In this document: piece by piece, positions 13,521 to 26,609 of the stretch
Numbering within the stretch: position 1 is the first letter of the stretch
Layout: every line of letters starts with the position of its first letter
Source of the DNA: Nautilus pompilius
Lineage: Eukaryota > Mollusca > Cephalopoda > Nautilida > Nautilidae
Direction of reading: 5' to 3'
Assembly (NCBI GenBank): GCA_018389105.1
Contig: JACATO010001085.1
Location: 62,001 to 126,000, forward strand
Length of the DNA stretch: 64,000 nucleotides
Position numbers and translations under genes: made by a program
Notes under the pieces: model-generated
Databases searched by the model: none
What the model saw: the letters and a program-made list of their open reading frames with translations, nothing else
Told to the model about the DNA's origin: nothing

Positions 13521-14306
13521 GACTGCTCCAAAGGCTGGTTATGAAATATATTAGAAAAAACTTTATTGTTTCATGAAAATTACATTCTATGAACTTGAGA
13601 ATTTTAATATCTAAAATGATGATAACTTTGGTATCCAAACCTAAACCAACTCTATAATAACTTTAGTCTAAAAAAGAATTTTAAAATGTAGCATTGATAA
13701 TTTTATTTCATATTAGTTTGTTTCTTTTGATGTTTTTTTTTTTTTTTATAAGGGCAAAAAAGACATTTATATTTTAACATTCTTACCTTCGAGTGCTGCC
13801 TGTAGTGGAAGTTTCTGATATATTGGAATTCAGAATAGTATTAAATAAGGTAGAATAATTTAAAGATATAGTGTCTGTATCTAATTATATTTGAGACTAC
13901 ATTTTATATATTTTATTTTATATAAATATTCTTGGGTCTCTGTTTAGAAGACTTCACCAGTGAAGGTTATTACACCAAAATCTTTTTCTTTTTTTTTTTC
14001 ATCTAATACGAATTTTGTGCAATGGAGTCATTATTTTATTTTAAAATATTAAACAATCATTCTTGGAAAATTTATAAATTTTGAGAGATAGAATAATTTG
14101 AAAGATATAGAGATGTGACCTTATCTGTAAGGTTAGCCTTTATGTTGTCGTCAGTCATTTGAATATGAAAGTTTTGACATTGCACACACGTAGAACTTAG
14201 CATGTAATGAGTGATAATTTTACGTATCTATATAATATTACATTGTTGGTAACTACTCAGGCACTGTATCTTTAACCTATTCGGTATCTGCTGGTACCTG
14301 CATATA
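13521..14306. other. 3' flank of gene A
   Basis: AT-rich sequence with poly(T) runs near 13732-13748 and 13988-14000. It is probably 3' UTR at its start. I see no canonical AATAAA close to the stop codon, and nothing else recognisable. Confidence 0.4.
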
Positions 14307-14661
14307 CAGGGTGTCTACAAAGTCTTGTCATCCTAGTAAGATATTAACAGATTTTATTTTTTTCCATTCATGTTGCTCGCTCTAATGGAATCACCTCTAA
14401 GGAATTCTGACATCTCAACATGCGACAGTTCTTTATGTGGTTTTTCATAAAGAAAAAAGCGGTTTAGAGACTATATAACATGACTGGGGAGCTTAAAGAC
14501 ACTGTCAGAGATGCATTTCATCTTGTTGCAAATGATTAGGAAAATTTCTCTTATAACATGGTGAAGAATCATTCTGTTATGAGAATGACAATGCACAAAC
14601 AGATCCGTTGGATGCTTGATACTTCATAACATAGGGGTTACAAGACTTTGTGGACATGCTG
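14307..14661. mobile_element. Short TA-flanked inverted-repeat element (MITE), about 355 bp
   Basis: The left end CAGGGTGTCTACAAAGTCTTG (14307 on) and the right end near 14638-14661 are imperfect inverted repeats of about 22 bp between TA dinucleotides, as in Tc1/mariner insertions. The interior has no long frame. A stretch reading GELKDTVRDAF near 14485-14518 resembles the C-terminal helix of mariner transposases, so it may be an internally deleted copy. Confidence 0.7.
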
Positions 14662-17600
14662 TACTATGTTCTGTGTGTGCCTTTGCCTATTGAAAAGATT
14701 TTTTTAAAATTCTTTCTGATTTTGATATCCTTGCCTTTTTTTTTTTCTTATTTATTTTTAATTTTTTTTTTTTTTTTTTCACTTGATTACATTGCTAATC
14801 TGATTTCAAAATCATTATATTAAAGTTTGTTCCAAGATCATGTATTGGAAGGATTTGGCTGTTGAGCAGATAGACTTTATTTGGTGTAAATTTGTAATTA
14901 GTGATTATATATTGAATATATTCTATATTTTGAAATACCTAAAAGTCTTTTGTAACCTCACTTTGTTTTATCTGTAAAAAAAAAAGAAATTTACAAGTTA
15001 TTTTAAAAAAGGAACTCTTATTTTGTTAATTTTAAAAAATTCAGAATCTAATTTAAGTGACAACACTCCACGTTGAATATTTAGCTTATTCACAGAAAAT
15101 GAATTGTGTGTGCTTTAAAGGAATCGGTATTGTATGTAAACTTATGCAAGTAGAATAACATCCTATGTTTTCAATTACCACTAATGAAAACAAAAAAAAT
15201 CAAAATATCAGTTGAACTCTTAACCTTAATTTATTTCCAATTTAGATGAACTTTTTTTTTTTTTTGCATTTAAGTAGGTTGTTGGCTATGCTCTCTGCAG
15301 TAAGCCTTTTATAGTCCATATCTTTAATTTAATTTGTGGGATAAAGTACAGAAATTGGCCATAAATTATTATTATTATTATTATTATTTTGCACTGTTAG
15401 TTTCATTGCATATAATATAGTGCTTTAATTCGGATTTAATATAACAGTAATAATATGACATTTTCTCACAAAATAAGAAGAAAAAATTTTGAAGATAGGC
15501 AAACAAGATCTGGTATATTTAATTACATGTACTATACAAGTAAGCACATAGCTACAGGCTTTTTTAAAGTCTGACCATGAAATGAGGCTATAATGTAGAT
15601 TAGAAACTTTAAAAAGAGAATAATAATAATAGTAATTATTAATAATATAAAATACTCAATCTTTGATGGTTGTTTGTCTATAAAATACTGTCCATGGATG
15701 TTTGAATTATTGAATTAAAATTTCACAATAAAACTCTATCTTTTTTCCCTTGGCAGCTAAAAATAAAAAGGTTTTCATATATTGATGTAAAGTGTGCATT
15801 TGTTTATAAACTTTGTAAACTGTTAGGTGTCACACAAACCAGAGATTTCTTTTACAAAGCTAGCTAATATAATTTTACTGAAACATAATCTAGTTAAGTA
15901 AATGTTAACATTAGTGTTATATTTTATAATTTGGTTAGTACACAATTTTTAAAATTAATTTAAAATGGAAGTCAGAATATCAAGATTACAGGGCAGTGTT
16001 TAGTAATACACCTGGTTCACTGTTCTCCAATTTGCCATTAACTCTTTCATGTTGCCATTTTTTTTTTTTTTTGCTTTAAGGTAAATACTTGGTATTTTCA
16101 GCTGATCAACAGCAGGATATATGGCACATCAAAAGTAAGAATTTTCTGCAACTTATTAGTTTCTCAAAAGAGGTAGGAAACTTGATTGGTGGGTTTTTCT
16201 TCTATATTTGTTTATTCTCCATAAACTACCAATTTAACTATAGCTGCTGCTGCTGCTTTTTTTTTTTTCGGTGGGGGAGTATGTGAAATTTTGTAACTGT
16301 TTAAAAATCTTAAATTCAATCCCTTTTTATTATTTATCTTTGGTTACTTGTAGATATTATTTGTACTAGACATAAATATATGATGTCATCTTACTTTTTA
16401 GTGTCTTGCATAATTTATTTATATTAACTTGTCAACAAGATGGCACACACAATAAGTGAGTATTCATGGAAACTTAAATGCAGCCTTCTGGTCCCTCATC
16501 TGGAAGACTACCATCAAATAGAGGAAGATGTCAGAAAAAAATGTTATGTCCATTCTCATAAAGAATGGCTAGCAGTTTTCTTTCCTTCAATCATCTTTAG
16601 CTGCATCAAATAGCTAATCTGGCTCAACTGGTTAAATTTGTAGGGAAATGAGAGAAGAAAAATCTGGGTGTTAAATCTCATTGTCTACACATACAAATGG
16701 TCCTAATATTTGTTGAAACAAAATCTTTTACTATAAAACAAATTTCAAGTAGATGTATACAGATTTTTTTATTTATATAGTTCATTCTTACATTTATTTT
16801 GAGAAATTATGATAAATGAGCTTTTTTTTTTAATACTCTTCCTCATTTTGAATTAAATATTTTAGCAGGTTAACAGTTTATTTTTTTTATTTTTAGCAAA
16901 AACTTTGAAAGGCATTTATGTTATTGCATCATTTCTAGAATTTTTTTTTTTAAAGTCCACAGTAATAAATTCTGGCCTATATATAAATATATATATATAT
17001 ATATACAACCAAATGTAAATAAAGTCTGTTTTAATAAATTCTTTATCAATATTCTTGAAAGTTATTCCCCCTTATTATTTTGTTTAGTCATGCTGATTTT
17101 TATCATAAAGTGAAAGTACAAAAATAAGTTAATTTGGTGATTGTTACTGACATCTTTTTGCCAAATTTCCAAAATTTGCTTCATTATGTTTTTTTTTAAC
17201 AATTTAGAGTTGCTATCTTGCCAATAACAGACAACTTTTAAGATCTGCTTCATGTTATATACAGTGATTTTAAATACATTTAAGAGTATACAGAAAATTA
17301 CCTGATGATAATGGTTTTAGCAATAATTAACTGTCAGAATCGATAATTATGAATCTGTGTTACACAGTATAATGCTTCATAATTTTCTTTAAGACGGTTA
17401 CTTTGGGTATTTCTACAAAAACCATACAGCATGCTGGCATGAAGTAACTAACAATCACCTGTTATTTCATAATTTAGTTTTACTTTCTTGACATAAGACT
17501 TGGCATGGTGTAATATCTAATTTTATTTTTAGAAAAGCATACTGAGAGTAACTTGGTAAAAAAGGAATTTTTGTTTTGTTTTTAAAAACTAGACCATGTC

Positions 17601-20600
17601 AGCTTTGTTTTTTTTTTTTTAGCCCTTGTGGGAATTTCTGTCTTCAATGGGCACATAACTCTTGATTTTTTAATGTAAAAGTCAGATACTAATTGTGATA
17701 TCAGAATGATACTATTGAATGTTAGATATTCTTCAAACATATGATATATTGTTAATATTTATTTTAAATAATGTTTTTTCCATATGGTTGAGTTGCACCT
17801 ACTATATATGTAATGGTAAATCACATGGGTTTACAATATAACTTTATTAAATTAACTAGAAATTGTAAACCATTTTAAGCAATCCTTTTGTTTTAATCAA
17901 ATTCGAGAGTAATTTTTTAGTATTTTATTATTATTATTATTATTACTTTTAATATTAAAATAAATCACTTAAAATTTTAGATTTTATTGTAATGTGGTAT
18001 GATCAATGTGGTATGATCAGAGCTTCAGTTAACTATTATATAACCAAAGTGTATAGATATGTAAAAAAGAGAAGAATATGCAAGAGAACTAGTTGAATCT
18101 ATGACCTTTTCTGTGGAAGTGGCTCTGCCATTTGACTTTTCTGGGTTTTTTTTTTTTTGTAATTAGCCATTGTGTTTGTAAATACACTAATAGAAGGTAG
18201 ATATTTTTGTTAAAGTCAGGTTTGTATTTACACACACTTAATTGCTGCAGTGTGTCCTGTACTCGTAAAATATGGCCCCAGCTCATAAATATTATTTTTT
18301 AAGGTATTGCATGTAAGCACTCTGGGGGATTTAAAGTCTTACCGGCTTGGTGGAAATGCATCTTCACACACGACTACGTTCGTACAGAATACTTAACATC
18401 TGTTGATTGAAATCATCTTCAGTGTAAATATCAGATTTGTATTTCATGTTTGAAAAGTTAAAATTTTTGTGAATTGTGTGTATCATGTTTGTAACTGATT
18501 CATTAGTCAGTTAATTAAGAAGATCAGTTGAGTATAACCAGAACCCATATACATATGTAATAGTTTACTGATGAGAAGTTTGTATAACCACTCATGTAAA
18601 TGACATCATCACTTAACAATAAATGTTCTCCCATCAAAAAAGTGTAGTAGTTTACAATTCTTAAAAAAATGTATTTACTTTCATGACATTACTCAAATCA
18701 AGTTACACTTACCCTTTCATTATTATTATTATTATTATAATAAGTTGTTTAAAGAAAAATTTAGTTTTAGTCTTTTTTATGTAAATATTTGTCATTAGTT
18801 AAGAAATTGGGAACTAGGCTTTTGTTAAAGTCAAAACATTGAAAACCTGATGTCAGATTTTTTAAGATGTCACTTTAACAAAAATTATTAAGAATTAAAT
18901 TAAATTTATTACTCATCAAAGTACTAGAACTTTAAAAATGTATAGTGAAATGATAATCAATAAATCTTAATGGTTAAGATGATTTAACAATTTTCAGCTT
19001 AATGCTTTCAACTTTTTAAAACTTTTAATTAGTGTAGGTGAAAATTATTTAATATTGAATCTCTTGAACAAAGCAAAAATAAGCATCTATCGACATGTTA
19101 GTAATTATGACATTAACTAAGTTATCCAAATTAATTTTTAAAATCTGATTGTATTTTAAAAATTATGCAAAAGACATTTTGATAATGCAAATTATCTCCC
19201 TTTAGACCAGATATTTTTGTTTTCATATTATTTAAATAGATCAAGCATTCTTAGTTGTATTCTTATTTTTTACTATAATCTTTGTAAAAAAAAATACAAC
19301 ATCTTTAGAATCATTTATAAAAGAACCTTTTTAGCTCAGGTAAGAATGTTAAAAAAGACTGTAACTGGTTAATGCTGCCATCTCAAAGGGGAAGTAATTA
19401 AGTATATGCTTAAAAGTTCACCCTTGGGCATTTTAGTTGCAAAAAGATTAAAAACTTGCCTTCGGTTTTAACAAATTGATTGCTACCTTGAAAAATTTTA
19501 AATAATTATTCATTTAGAATGTAGAAAAGTAAGCCTACCATCAGTTATATTTTTGTTCTGAGAGAAGTTAGAATACACTTTTTTGGGGGAGGGGAGGATT
19601 GTTAAATTGTTTTGAATAGTTCATGTTTTATTGATAAATTTTTTGCAAAAGTGTATTTCTTTAAACCATCTGAAATGTAATATACTGTCGTCTAGAGTAA
19701 ATGTGGAAATGTTTTTAATGATTTTATAAAGAGCCTAATAGTTTAAAAGTTGGTAAATTAAAATGTGTATTGAATAAAGACATTGAAGCTTTAGTTATAA
19801 TGTTGGACATCAAGGCTAGGAAGTTTTTCTCTTCAAGAAACTTGCTGGAATTAGTAAATATAGGCTTAATTAAAATGTTTGCATATCTTGAATACTTTCA
19901 GGTTTTTGTTTCATGAAATAATTACATTTTGCCAAGTTTAACCAAAATAAATGTCAAAAGCTTTATACAATCAGGAATTTAGCACAATGTGCCTGCTTGG
20001 TTGTTTTTGTCAAGTAGTCCATACCAAAATCCACTGATAATTAATCAGACCAATCAAAAAGAATAATAGAAATATTCAGAGGGGAGATAATTTGTCATTT
20101 AAAATTTTATATCTTATTTGTAAATGAAGCCTTGGGCTACAAAATTTTTTTATTTAGTAGACAGACACATCTTTAAAATGCTTTTGTTGTTTTTTAATGC
20201 TAGGTTTTATATTGTCAGGTTGCATTAAGTATGTCATTTTCATTCTTTAATACTTCTAATGGAAAAGTCTAATAACTGATTGCTTCGCTAATTTATAACT
20301 TTAAGCCCTTTATTTTTATCAAAATAATTTTATGCTCTCTATATATCTGTAGATAAATTGAAACTTTGACCATTCAAAGTTATATCAGTCTGATGAATAT
20401 CAGCTTAGTTTGCAGTTATAATTCCTTCGTTTGCGTATTGTTTTTTTTTTGTCATATTTTTGTAAATACATGAAGATGAAAACATTTGAATTTGTTAAAA
20501 TTGTACTATTATTATTATTATTTAAAAGAAGAACCCCAGATTGGCTTTGTGTTGCCACTTCTGTTTAAGAAGTTGGTGCTAGGTCAACTTTGGTTAAACC

Positions 20601-23600
20601 CAATCGTTCTTGTCAATATTAGAGGTGTTTTGAAAATATATTCCCAACTGTTGCTTTCCATGTAAGAGAAAACCAATAATTTTTAAGTAGTCTCACCTAG
20701 TGTTTTGTGTTAATTAAATACCTTCAATTTGTTGTTTCATGTGTTCAAATCATAATATATTTAAATAATTTTCAAAAATACAAATATTGCAAGAGTAATC
20801 TCCCTTGACTTATTAACTTAAAGTGTAATGGTAGATTATTCTGTCTTGATAATTTTGGAACATATTCATTGCTTATATATTAATATTAATATTATTATGT
20901 ATTAATTATGCAAATTTATTTTGCAGCAGATTCATATTCTTTCATAAAAGAGCACTTTAGTGATGCCAAAATATCTAAGTTCCTCTAATAAAAAGACCAG
21001 CTGTTTTATAAGAGCTTTCAGCCATTAGAAAAGTGGTTTCTTAAGACAGGTTCTGTGTTTTTGGAGCACTAACACTAAAATGTCAGGTATATGTGCTGTC
21101 ATATACTATAGAAGCATTTAATAATGTCACTGTATGAATTCATGTACTGATTGTTTGGACCCAATTAAACAAATAGTATTGTTATTAAGCATATAACATC
21201 CTTTATCACATAGAACTATGTACTAGAATAGACCTATCTTTTTTGCTTTTTAAAAGTTTTAAATAAAATGATTGTATCTTCACCATATTGGTCTTCTGTT
21301 GTTTGTTTTATTTTTGCTTTATATGATAGATTTATGCAAAAGTTGTAAAAAAATTTTAATTTGTTATTCTGAAAATAATAAGCATGGAAATGTTTAACAA
21401 TATATGAGTATTTATATTGAGTATTTTGGAAATCCTGAGTTTTATGTAATTTATAGGTTATTTAACTTGCAGCTTAAGAATGAAAAGTTGTTGGTGATGT
21501 ACTATGATGTAATATTTAGAGAATATAGAGGTTGAAAAAACTATTTCAAAACTTAGCAACCAACAGATCCTGAATTAAAAACTAGCTCAAGCCATTTGTA
21601 TATTTTTTAAAAAATATATAGTAAGATAGAAATGCCTACTGCAAGGGATCCACATTGCATCCCAAAATTCTGATGATGGCAATAGAATTAGATTTCTGAA
21701 ACACAGGTGTTAGCTTTTACAACTAAGGAGATCAGAAATCTCCAAACTAATACTTTATGAAGCTTCTTACATTTTGAGGCAAGCAACCTAATGATGTATG
21801 GGCAACTTGCATATCTTTAACTTTTACACCTAATTAAAACCTCTTCATCAACTGAAATTATTAAAGAGCCAGGAATATTTCTCAAGACCAGTCACATGGT
21901 GGTCCATCAAGAGTCTTGTGCTTTATTTGGAAAACTGCCAACATATGTTGCTGTCTTGTTTTCAGTGCTTTTATTTTTAGGTTTACAATACAAATAGTTT
22001 AAGAGTTAGTTTAGGGAAATGAATAAATGCTACTTTTTCCATTAAGTCTATGATACAATTCAATGGTTATTTGATTAAAGTGTTCAAAATCCTAGCTCCT
22101 GCTTTCCTTTGTTCATGAATAATATCAACTTCATTTCTTCAAAGCTGACATAATATAGTAGTTAATCTATAAAACAATTTGTCTCACTGGATTATACATT
22201 TAGCCATGTGACTGATTTTACAAGCCATTTTTTGATAAGCACCTCAAGACTCAACATATCTGTACACGAAAGAATTCCTTTACTTTTTTTTATCAGTTAA
22301 ACTACCCTATACTAAAGTATTAAGGAGGCAAGCATACCAACATTTTACATCAACACGGAAGAAAAACACTTTTCTAGGATTTTGTAATCATTTGCATGCT
22401 TCTGCATGGGATCTGTTCTCATTAAATTTGTAAAAAAATATCATTATTTTTATTAATTCATTATTTAGAATCACTTTCTGCTTGGAAATTAAGTTTTGTA
22501 TGTAGAACTCATGATTAATGTAAGAAGAATATAAACAACCAAGTCTTCTATATGCCTGAGGCATATTTTGAAACCTATGGCTGACAACCAAGTTAAAGCT
22601 GTTATTCTTGCAACTCCATTATTATTAAAGACCAGACAAACTACAATGTGTGGGTAGGTGCATGCATCTCAATGGCTTTAGTTTCCATCAAAATCACAGC
22701 ACTTAAAAAATCATTGGGTTCTTAAAAATATCTTTTACATAAAAATTTTAATATTTTAACAAAGTAATTGACATAGCAATAATTCTTAATGATTTTATTT
22801 TCATATTTTAGAACATTTATTGCATAGACTATAAATGCAAATAACAGGCATAAGAGGATATATCAACTGGTAATAAATCATGGGAAGTTTAGATTTTTGT
22901 GTGTAATTTTTTCACCAAGAAGCTTGTCAATCTTGATCCCAATGAATCTCGCATTAATCCTTCCATGTTTTATTTATATATGAAAAACCTGTAATGCATG
23001 TATTAAAATAAATATATAAAAATGAGTCTTTTGTTTAAAGCCTGTGCAATAGTTTGCTTATTTATTCATATATGGGTGTTTTCTTTTCCCTAGTAAGATT
23101 CAGACTAATAAAAGCCTAACATCCATGTTCAATTTTCATAGTTTGGTTTATTTGTTTGTTATATATTATTATTGTTATTATTAGTGATACATTTTGACAT
23201 CTATAGAATTACAAAACAAGCAGAGTTCAATTTTTACTCAGTGTGAAAATTAAAAGAAATTTGTGGGATAAAATTATAGGTTATTCTTTGTTAGTGACAG
23301 TTAATAAATAGCTTCATGTGACATTGAAAAATCATTCTGCATTTATGATGGAATAAACCAATGAAATATTACTGCTACATTGACACAATTTCAGTTTTCA
23401 TTGAATATCCTGATGGAGTGATCTCTTTTTACAAGTGGATCAATATGCTGCATCCCATCCTAGTGTTCATCATGGAGGCTGAAGTTACCTTTCCTTGATG
23501 TGATAGTCAACTCCAAAAATGGCGCAATATTCCATGAACAAAAAAATAAAATTTTTTTATTGCAGTTTATATGTGAATTGGGATAATCTATTTTTTCACA

Positions 23601-24540
23601 CACCACATATTAATTTTATTATTGTGTTGATTCATTGTTTTTGTTGTTTCACCAAGAAATTTGAATTTTGATTTCTTTATTTTTTGCAACAAATTCAAAA
23701 TTATAATACAGTACATGTATTCCAGAAAGAAAAAAACACACCAGAGTTATCAACTTACTGTACCTAAAATAAACAACAAATATAAATATTCTATTTTGTG
23801 GATTATATTTGGATAATTGGTAAAAAGATCTCTCCTAAAACATTGCTCCTCGAGTTACTCTACCTGCCATTATCTTAAAGACAAAAAGTGTATCTCTTGG
23901 AGCAGTTTTATTCATGTGTAGGTCAACAAATGTAGGCTGTATAATCGTTTTATTTAAATGAAAAATTTTAGTGTACACGAAAAGCACTTCTCCAGGAATT
24001 TAAAATATCGAAAGGAAGATTTTAACTCAAACTTCTGATAATAATTAAAAGTCATGGAATATTTATATATCAAAATGTATCAACCAAACCTAAATAATGT
24101 GAACAATTCAATCTTTTTTTATTTCTTTATTTAAATAACTTGTATTCAATCAACCGTTTTCAAGGTTTTTCATGTGAATAATAATAATAATTTTCAGAAA
24201 GAATATACTTTTTAAAAAACTGCAACCCTGTAAAGTTAAAGGAATGCATCTGAATAATTTTATTTATTTAGATAGATCACTAATATAGTAGAGACCAGTA
24301 AGACACACACAAACACATGGCAAGTTATTTTGTGTTTAATGTCTGGGAAATTGGTGTATATATATGATCATACTATAGCTAAATTAGTGATAAAGTAAAC
24401 AGTGGAACAGATGGATAATATTTTCTACTGCATATTTCCCAAACATCCTTTCTTTCCTCTTTTCAAAATGATGTTGTTTTTAATAAACAGGTTGTCACTA
24501 GAAAGAATCTTTGGACAAAAAATGGCTCTGGTAACATGTT
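14662..24540. other. AT-rich spacer, no supported gene
   Basis: Nearly 10 kb without a frame, RNA gene or transposon that I can support. It contains simple repeats: an ATT tract near 15366-15390, a TA tract near 16979-17004, a TTA tract near 17928-17946 and an ATT tract near 18719-18740, plus many poly(T) runs. The short open frames near 16089, 17062, 18089 and 22388 are AT-rich noise. Confidence 0.5.
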
Positions 24541-24699
24541 TTAGCTTGTAGTCCGTCAGTCAGCCGGGTGACACGTCACGGCTTAATTATTGTCCTTGGT
24601 TACCGTTCAAGATCAGTTTTGTCGTTAGATGTCGCGTCATTAACATATAGTTCAACCTTGACCTTTTTATAATATATGCATCTTACCCCTTGTGGGTTG

Positions 24700-24730
<31 letters not shown>

Positions 24731-24845
24731 TACTTGCCTTTGAATAGCGAATTCTGTCGGAAAGTAACATCTTTGGTTTTTATCTCGGTCGTTAAAAAGC
24801 GTTTTCCTTTTTTGGGGGGGTGGTGTTTATGGAAAATCACTGGAC
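24541..24845 (+). promoter_or_regulatory. Probable promoter and 5' UTR of gene B
   Basis: CpG density rises sharply just upstream of the start codon at 24846. ACGTCAC-type CRE half-sites occur near 24571-24580 and 24632-24638. A T28 run spans 24700-24727. A short upstream frame (ATG 24829, stop TGA 24847-24849) overlaps the main ATG. The transcription start is not determined. Confidence 0.45.
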
Positions 24846-24849
24846 ATGA
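24829..24849 (+). promoter_or_regulatory. Upstream ORF overlapping the gene B start codon
   Basis: ATG at 24829 opens a six-codon frame whose TGA shares bases with the main ATG (ATGA at 24846-24849). Such an arrangement commonly lowers or couples main-frame initiation. Whether it lies in the transcript is unknown. Confidence 0.4.
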
Positions 24850-26609
24850 AGCAGCGATGGCGAGATGCCGAGACGGACGAAGAAGAAGAACGTAATAATA
24901 ATAATAATGGTCCGCGAGTTCATCACGACCTTGATTTGCAAACAATGTGGATCGCTAGATCTCCTGGAAAACAGTCGGCATCGACGATTATAAAGAGAAC
25001 CTACCGCCGCGCAGACATGGACTCGAACGAAGGCGCACCGGTTTCAGATATCGGTTCGTCTAAGACTATCATGGCGTCTCAGCCGGTCTTTCAGACCGTG
25101 TGGATCGCCAAGTCTCCGGGCAAACCTTCCAAAGTAATAAAGACACGACACCACTACACAGAGTCAGAGCTGAATTTGAAAACTAACGGCAAAGAAGAAC
25201 CGCAGATCTTCATCAAGAAGCGACTCAGGTGTGACATCTGCGGTAAGAACTTCGTCTTCAAGAACGTCTATGAGCTTCATGTCGACCTCTGCAGGAATGG
25301 CAAGAAGTTCGAGAAAATCGCTAACATGAAAGACCTGCAGTGCTTGCTGTGCGATCGAAAGTTCTCCAAGGTCCAGCACTTGAGGAGCCACGCCTCGAGA
25401 CATCTCGGGCTGTTTCGATTCAAGTGTAAAATCTGTGGTTTCGCCAGCTATTATCAGTCGGAGGTGAAGCATCACATTCCGCTGCACAGGATTCCTTTGT
25501 CCAGCTCTAAGTTTTATGTATTGCCGTTTGAGGAACGGTCCACGGATGCTGAACCATCTGTTTCTTCAGATGAGGTTATGACTCTGTCCGTGGTCAAACA
25601 GGAGGAATCCGCAGACTCTGTAAACGATGAAGATCCCGACGACTCCGAAGAGGTTGCGTCTGACTTCGACTTTGAATCCGTAAATAAAATATTCTCCCAT
25701 GATCTAAACAAAAAGCGGGAACATTTCCCGCAGCTTTTTAACATGTGTGAATTGTGTGGTCGAAAATATACTTTTAAAACAGACTTGGAGCGTCATGTCA
25801 GTTTCTGTTCCAAAAACAAGAAATTCCTAAACATTGTTGATATAGGCAACTTGAAATGTGTTTTGTGTGATAAAAAGTTCTCTAATCTTTCTAATTTAAG
25901 AAAGCATGCTTCAAAACATTTGAAAATGGTTCGATTTAAGTGCAAAATCTGTGACTTCATGGGTTATTACAAGTCGCAGATAAAAAGACATCTCACATTT
26001 CACAAACTCAGTATTAGGCCCAGCAAGTATGATTCCTATATAAGCACCATTTACCATATGGAGAAAAATACTCAAAGTTCTGCAATAGCAGAAAAGGCAG
26101 TTATTTCATTATCAGTGACTCCAGATACAGTATTGCATGAGAAAAGTCCCAGCTTAAAATCACTGGCTGGAAAGTCTCAAGAAAATCTCTTTGTTAGTAA
26201 TGCGTGTAATATTAATATGTCAGATAAAGGTGCCTTGGTGGAAAAGGATATTCACTCAACAACAGAACTGATGCAGTGTGAGGCATGCAGACGCAATTTT
26301 AGCTTGAAAAGTAATTTCAAGCGTCATGTCAATCTCTGTAAAAGCAATAAGAAATTTAAGGAAATAGCAGATATGGACCGTTTGCAGTGTTTGTTTTGTG
26401 ATAAAAGATTTTCTGCAGTTCAACATCTGAAAAGCCATGTTTCAAGGCATATAGGGTTGTTCCGTTTTAAGTGTAAAATATGTACATTTGCTAGTTTTTA
26501 CCAGTCTGAAATCAAACAACATATCCCTGCACACAAGACTATTGATGCTTTGAACTGGAAATCTTACCTTGTAGAACTTGACCCTTATGCTGCATGTACA
26601 GAAAAATAG
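24846..26609 (+). CDS. Gene B: intronless zinc-finger protein with three C2HC-C2H2-C2H2 cassettes (587 aa)
   Basis: Probable nuclear sequence-specific binding protein, family not named. The frame is intact and uninterrupted. Residues 11-16 are acidic and 17-21 polyasparagine (an AAT repeat). Two tags follow, LQTMWIARSPGK (31-42) and FQTVWIAKSPGKPSKV (82-97). Cassettes begin at C129, C301 and C478. Each has finger 1 as C-x2-C-x12-H-x3-C, a 'NKKF--I-DM--L' linker, then two C-x2-C-x12-H-x3-H fingers joined by HLGLFRFKC or a close variant. Between cassettes 1 and 2 is an acidic region (254-279) preceded by VVKQEE, a good SUMO-acceptor motif. Cassette 1 is GC- and CpG-rich while cassettes 2-3 are AT-rich. 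ATG 24846 is the first in frame. A 6-codon upstream frame overlaps it. AATAAA at 27023-27028 could end the transcript. Confidence 0.88.
   Translation: MKQRWRDAETDEEEERNNNNNGPRVHHDLDLQTMWIARSPGKQSASTIIKRTYRRADMDSNEGAPVSDIGSSKTIMASQPVFQTVWIAKSPGKPSKVIKTRHHYTESELNLKTNGKEEPQIFIKKRLRCDICGKNFVFKNVYELHVDLCRNGKKFEKIANMKDLQCLLCDRKFSKVQHLRSHASRHLGLFRFKCKICGFASYYQSEVKHHIPLHRIPLSSSKFYVLPFEERSTDAEPSVSSDEVMTLSVVKQEESADSVNDEDPDDSEEVASDFDFESVNKIFSHDLNKKREHFPQLFNMCELCGRKYTFKTDLERHVSFCSKNKKFLNIVDIGNLKCVLCDKKFSNLSNLRKHASKHLKMVRFKCKICDFMGYYKSQIKRHLTFHKLSIRPSKYDSYISTIYHMEKNTQSSAIAEKAVISLSVTPDTVLHEKSPSLKSLAGKSQENLFVSNACNINMSDKGALVEKDIHSTTELMQCEACRRNFSLKSNFKRHVNLCKSNKKFKEIADMDRLQCLFCDKRFSAVQHLKSHVSRHIGLFRFKCKICTFASFYQSEIKQHIPAHKTIDALNWKSYLVELDPYAACTEK
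25230..25525 (+). other. Zinc-finger cassette 1 of gene B
   Basis: The finger ligands are C129, C132, H145, C149; then C166, C169, H182, H186; then C194, C197, H210, H214. The tail reads SSSKFYVLPFEE, the most divergent version of the shared 'SYI-DL' tail. Confidence 0.8.
25746..26045 (+). other. Zinc-finger cassette 2 of gene B
   Basis: Opens with CELCGRKYTF, has linker NKKFLNIVDIGNL and ends PSKYDSYISTI. All ligands of the three fingers are present. Confidence 0.8.
26277..26579 (+). other. Zinc-finger cassette 3 of gene B
   Basis: Opens with CEACRRNFSL, has linker NKKFKEIADMDRL and ends NWKSYLVELDP. All ligands are present. Its linker and tail are closest to the single cassette of gene A. 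Confidence 0.8.

Noticed and set aside
24667-24945. Antisense 92-codon frame across the gene B promoter
   Set aside because: It is created by the poly(T) run (poly-Lys) and the AAT repeat (poly-Tyr) and is antisense to an intact conserved gene.
25164-25487. Antisense open frames opposite the zinc-finger genes
   Set aside because: They mirror conserved finger codons on the opposite strand and have no independent support.
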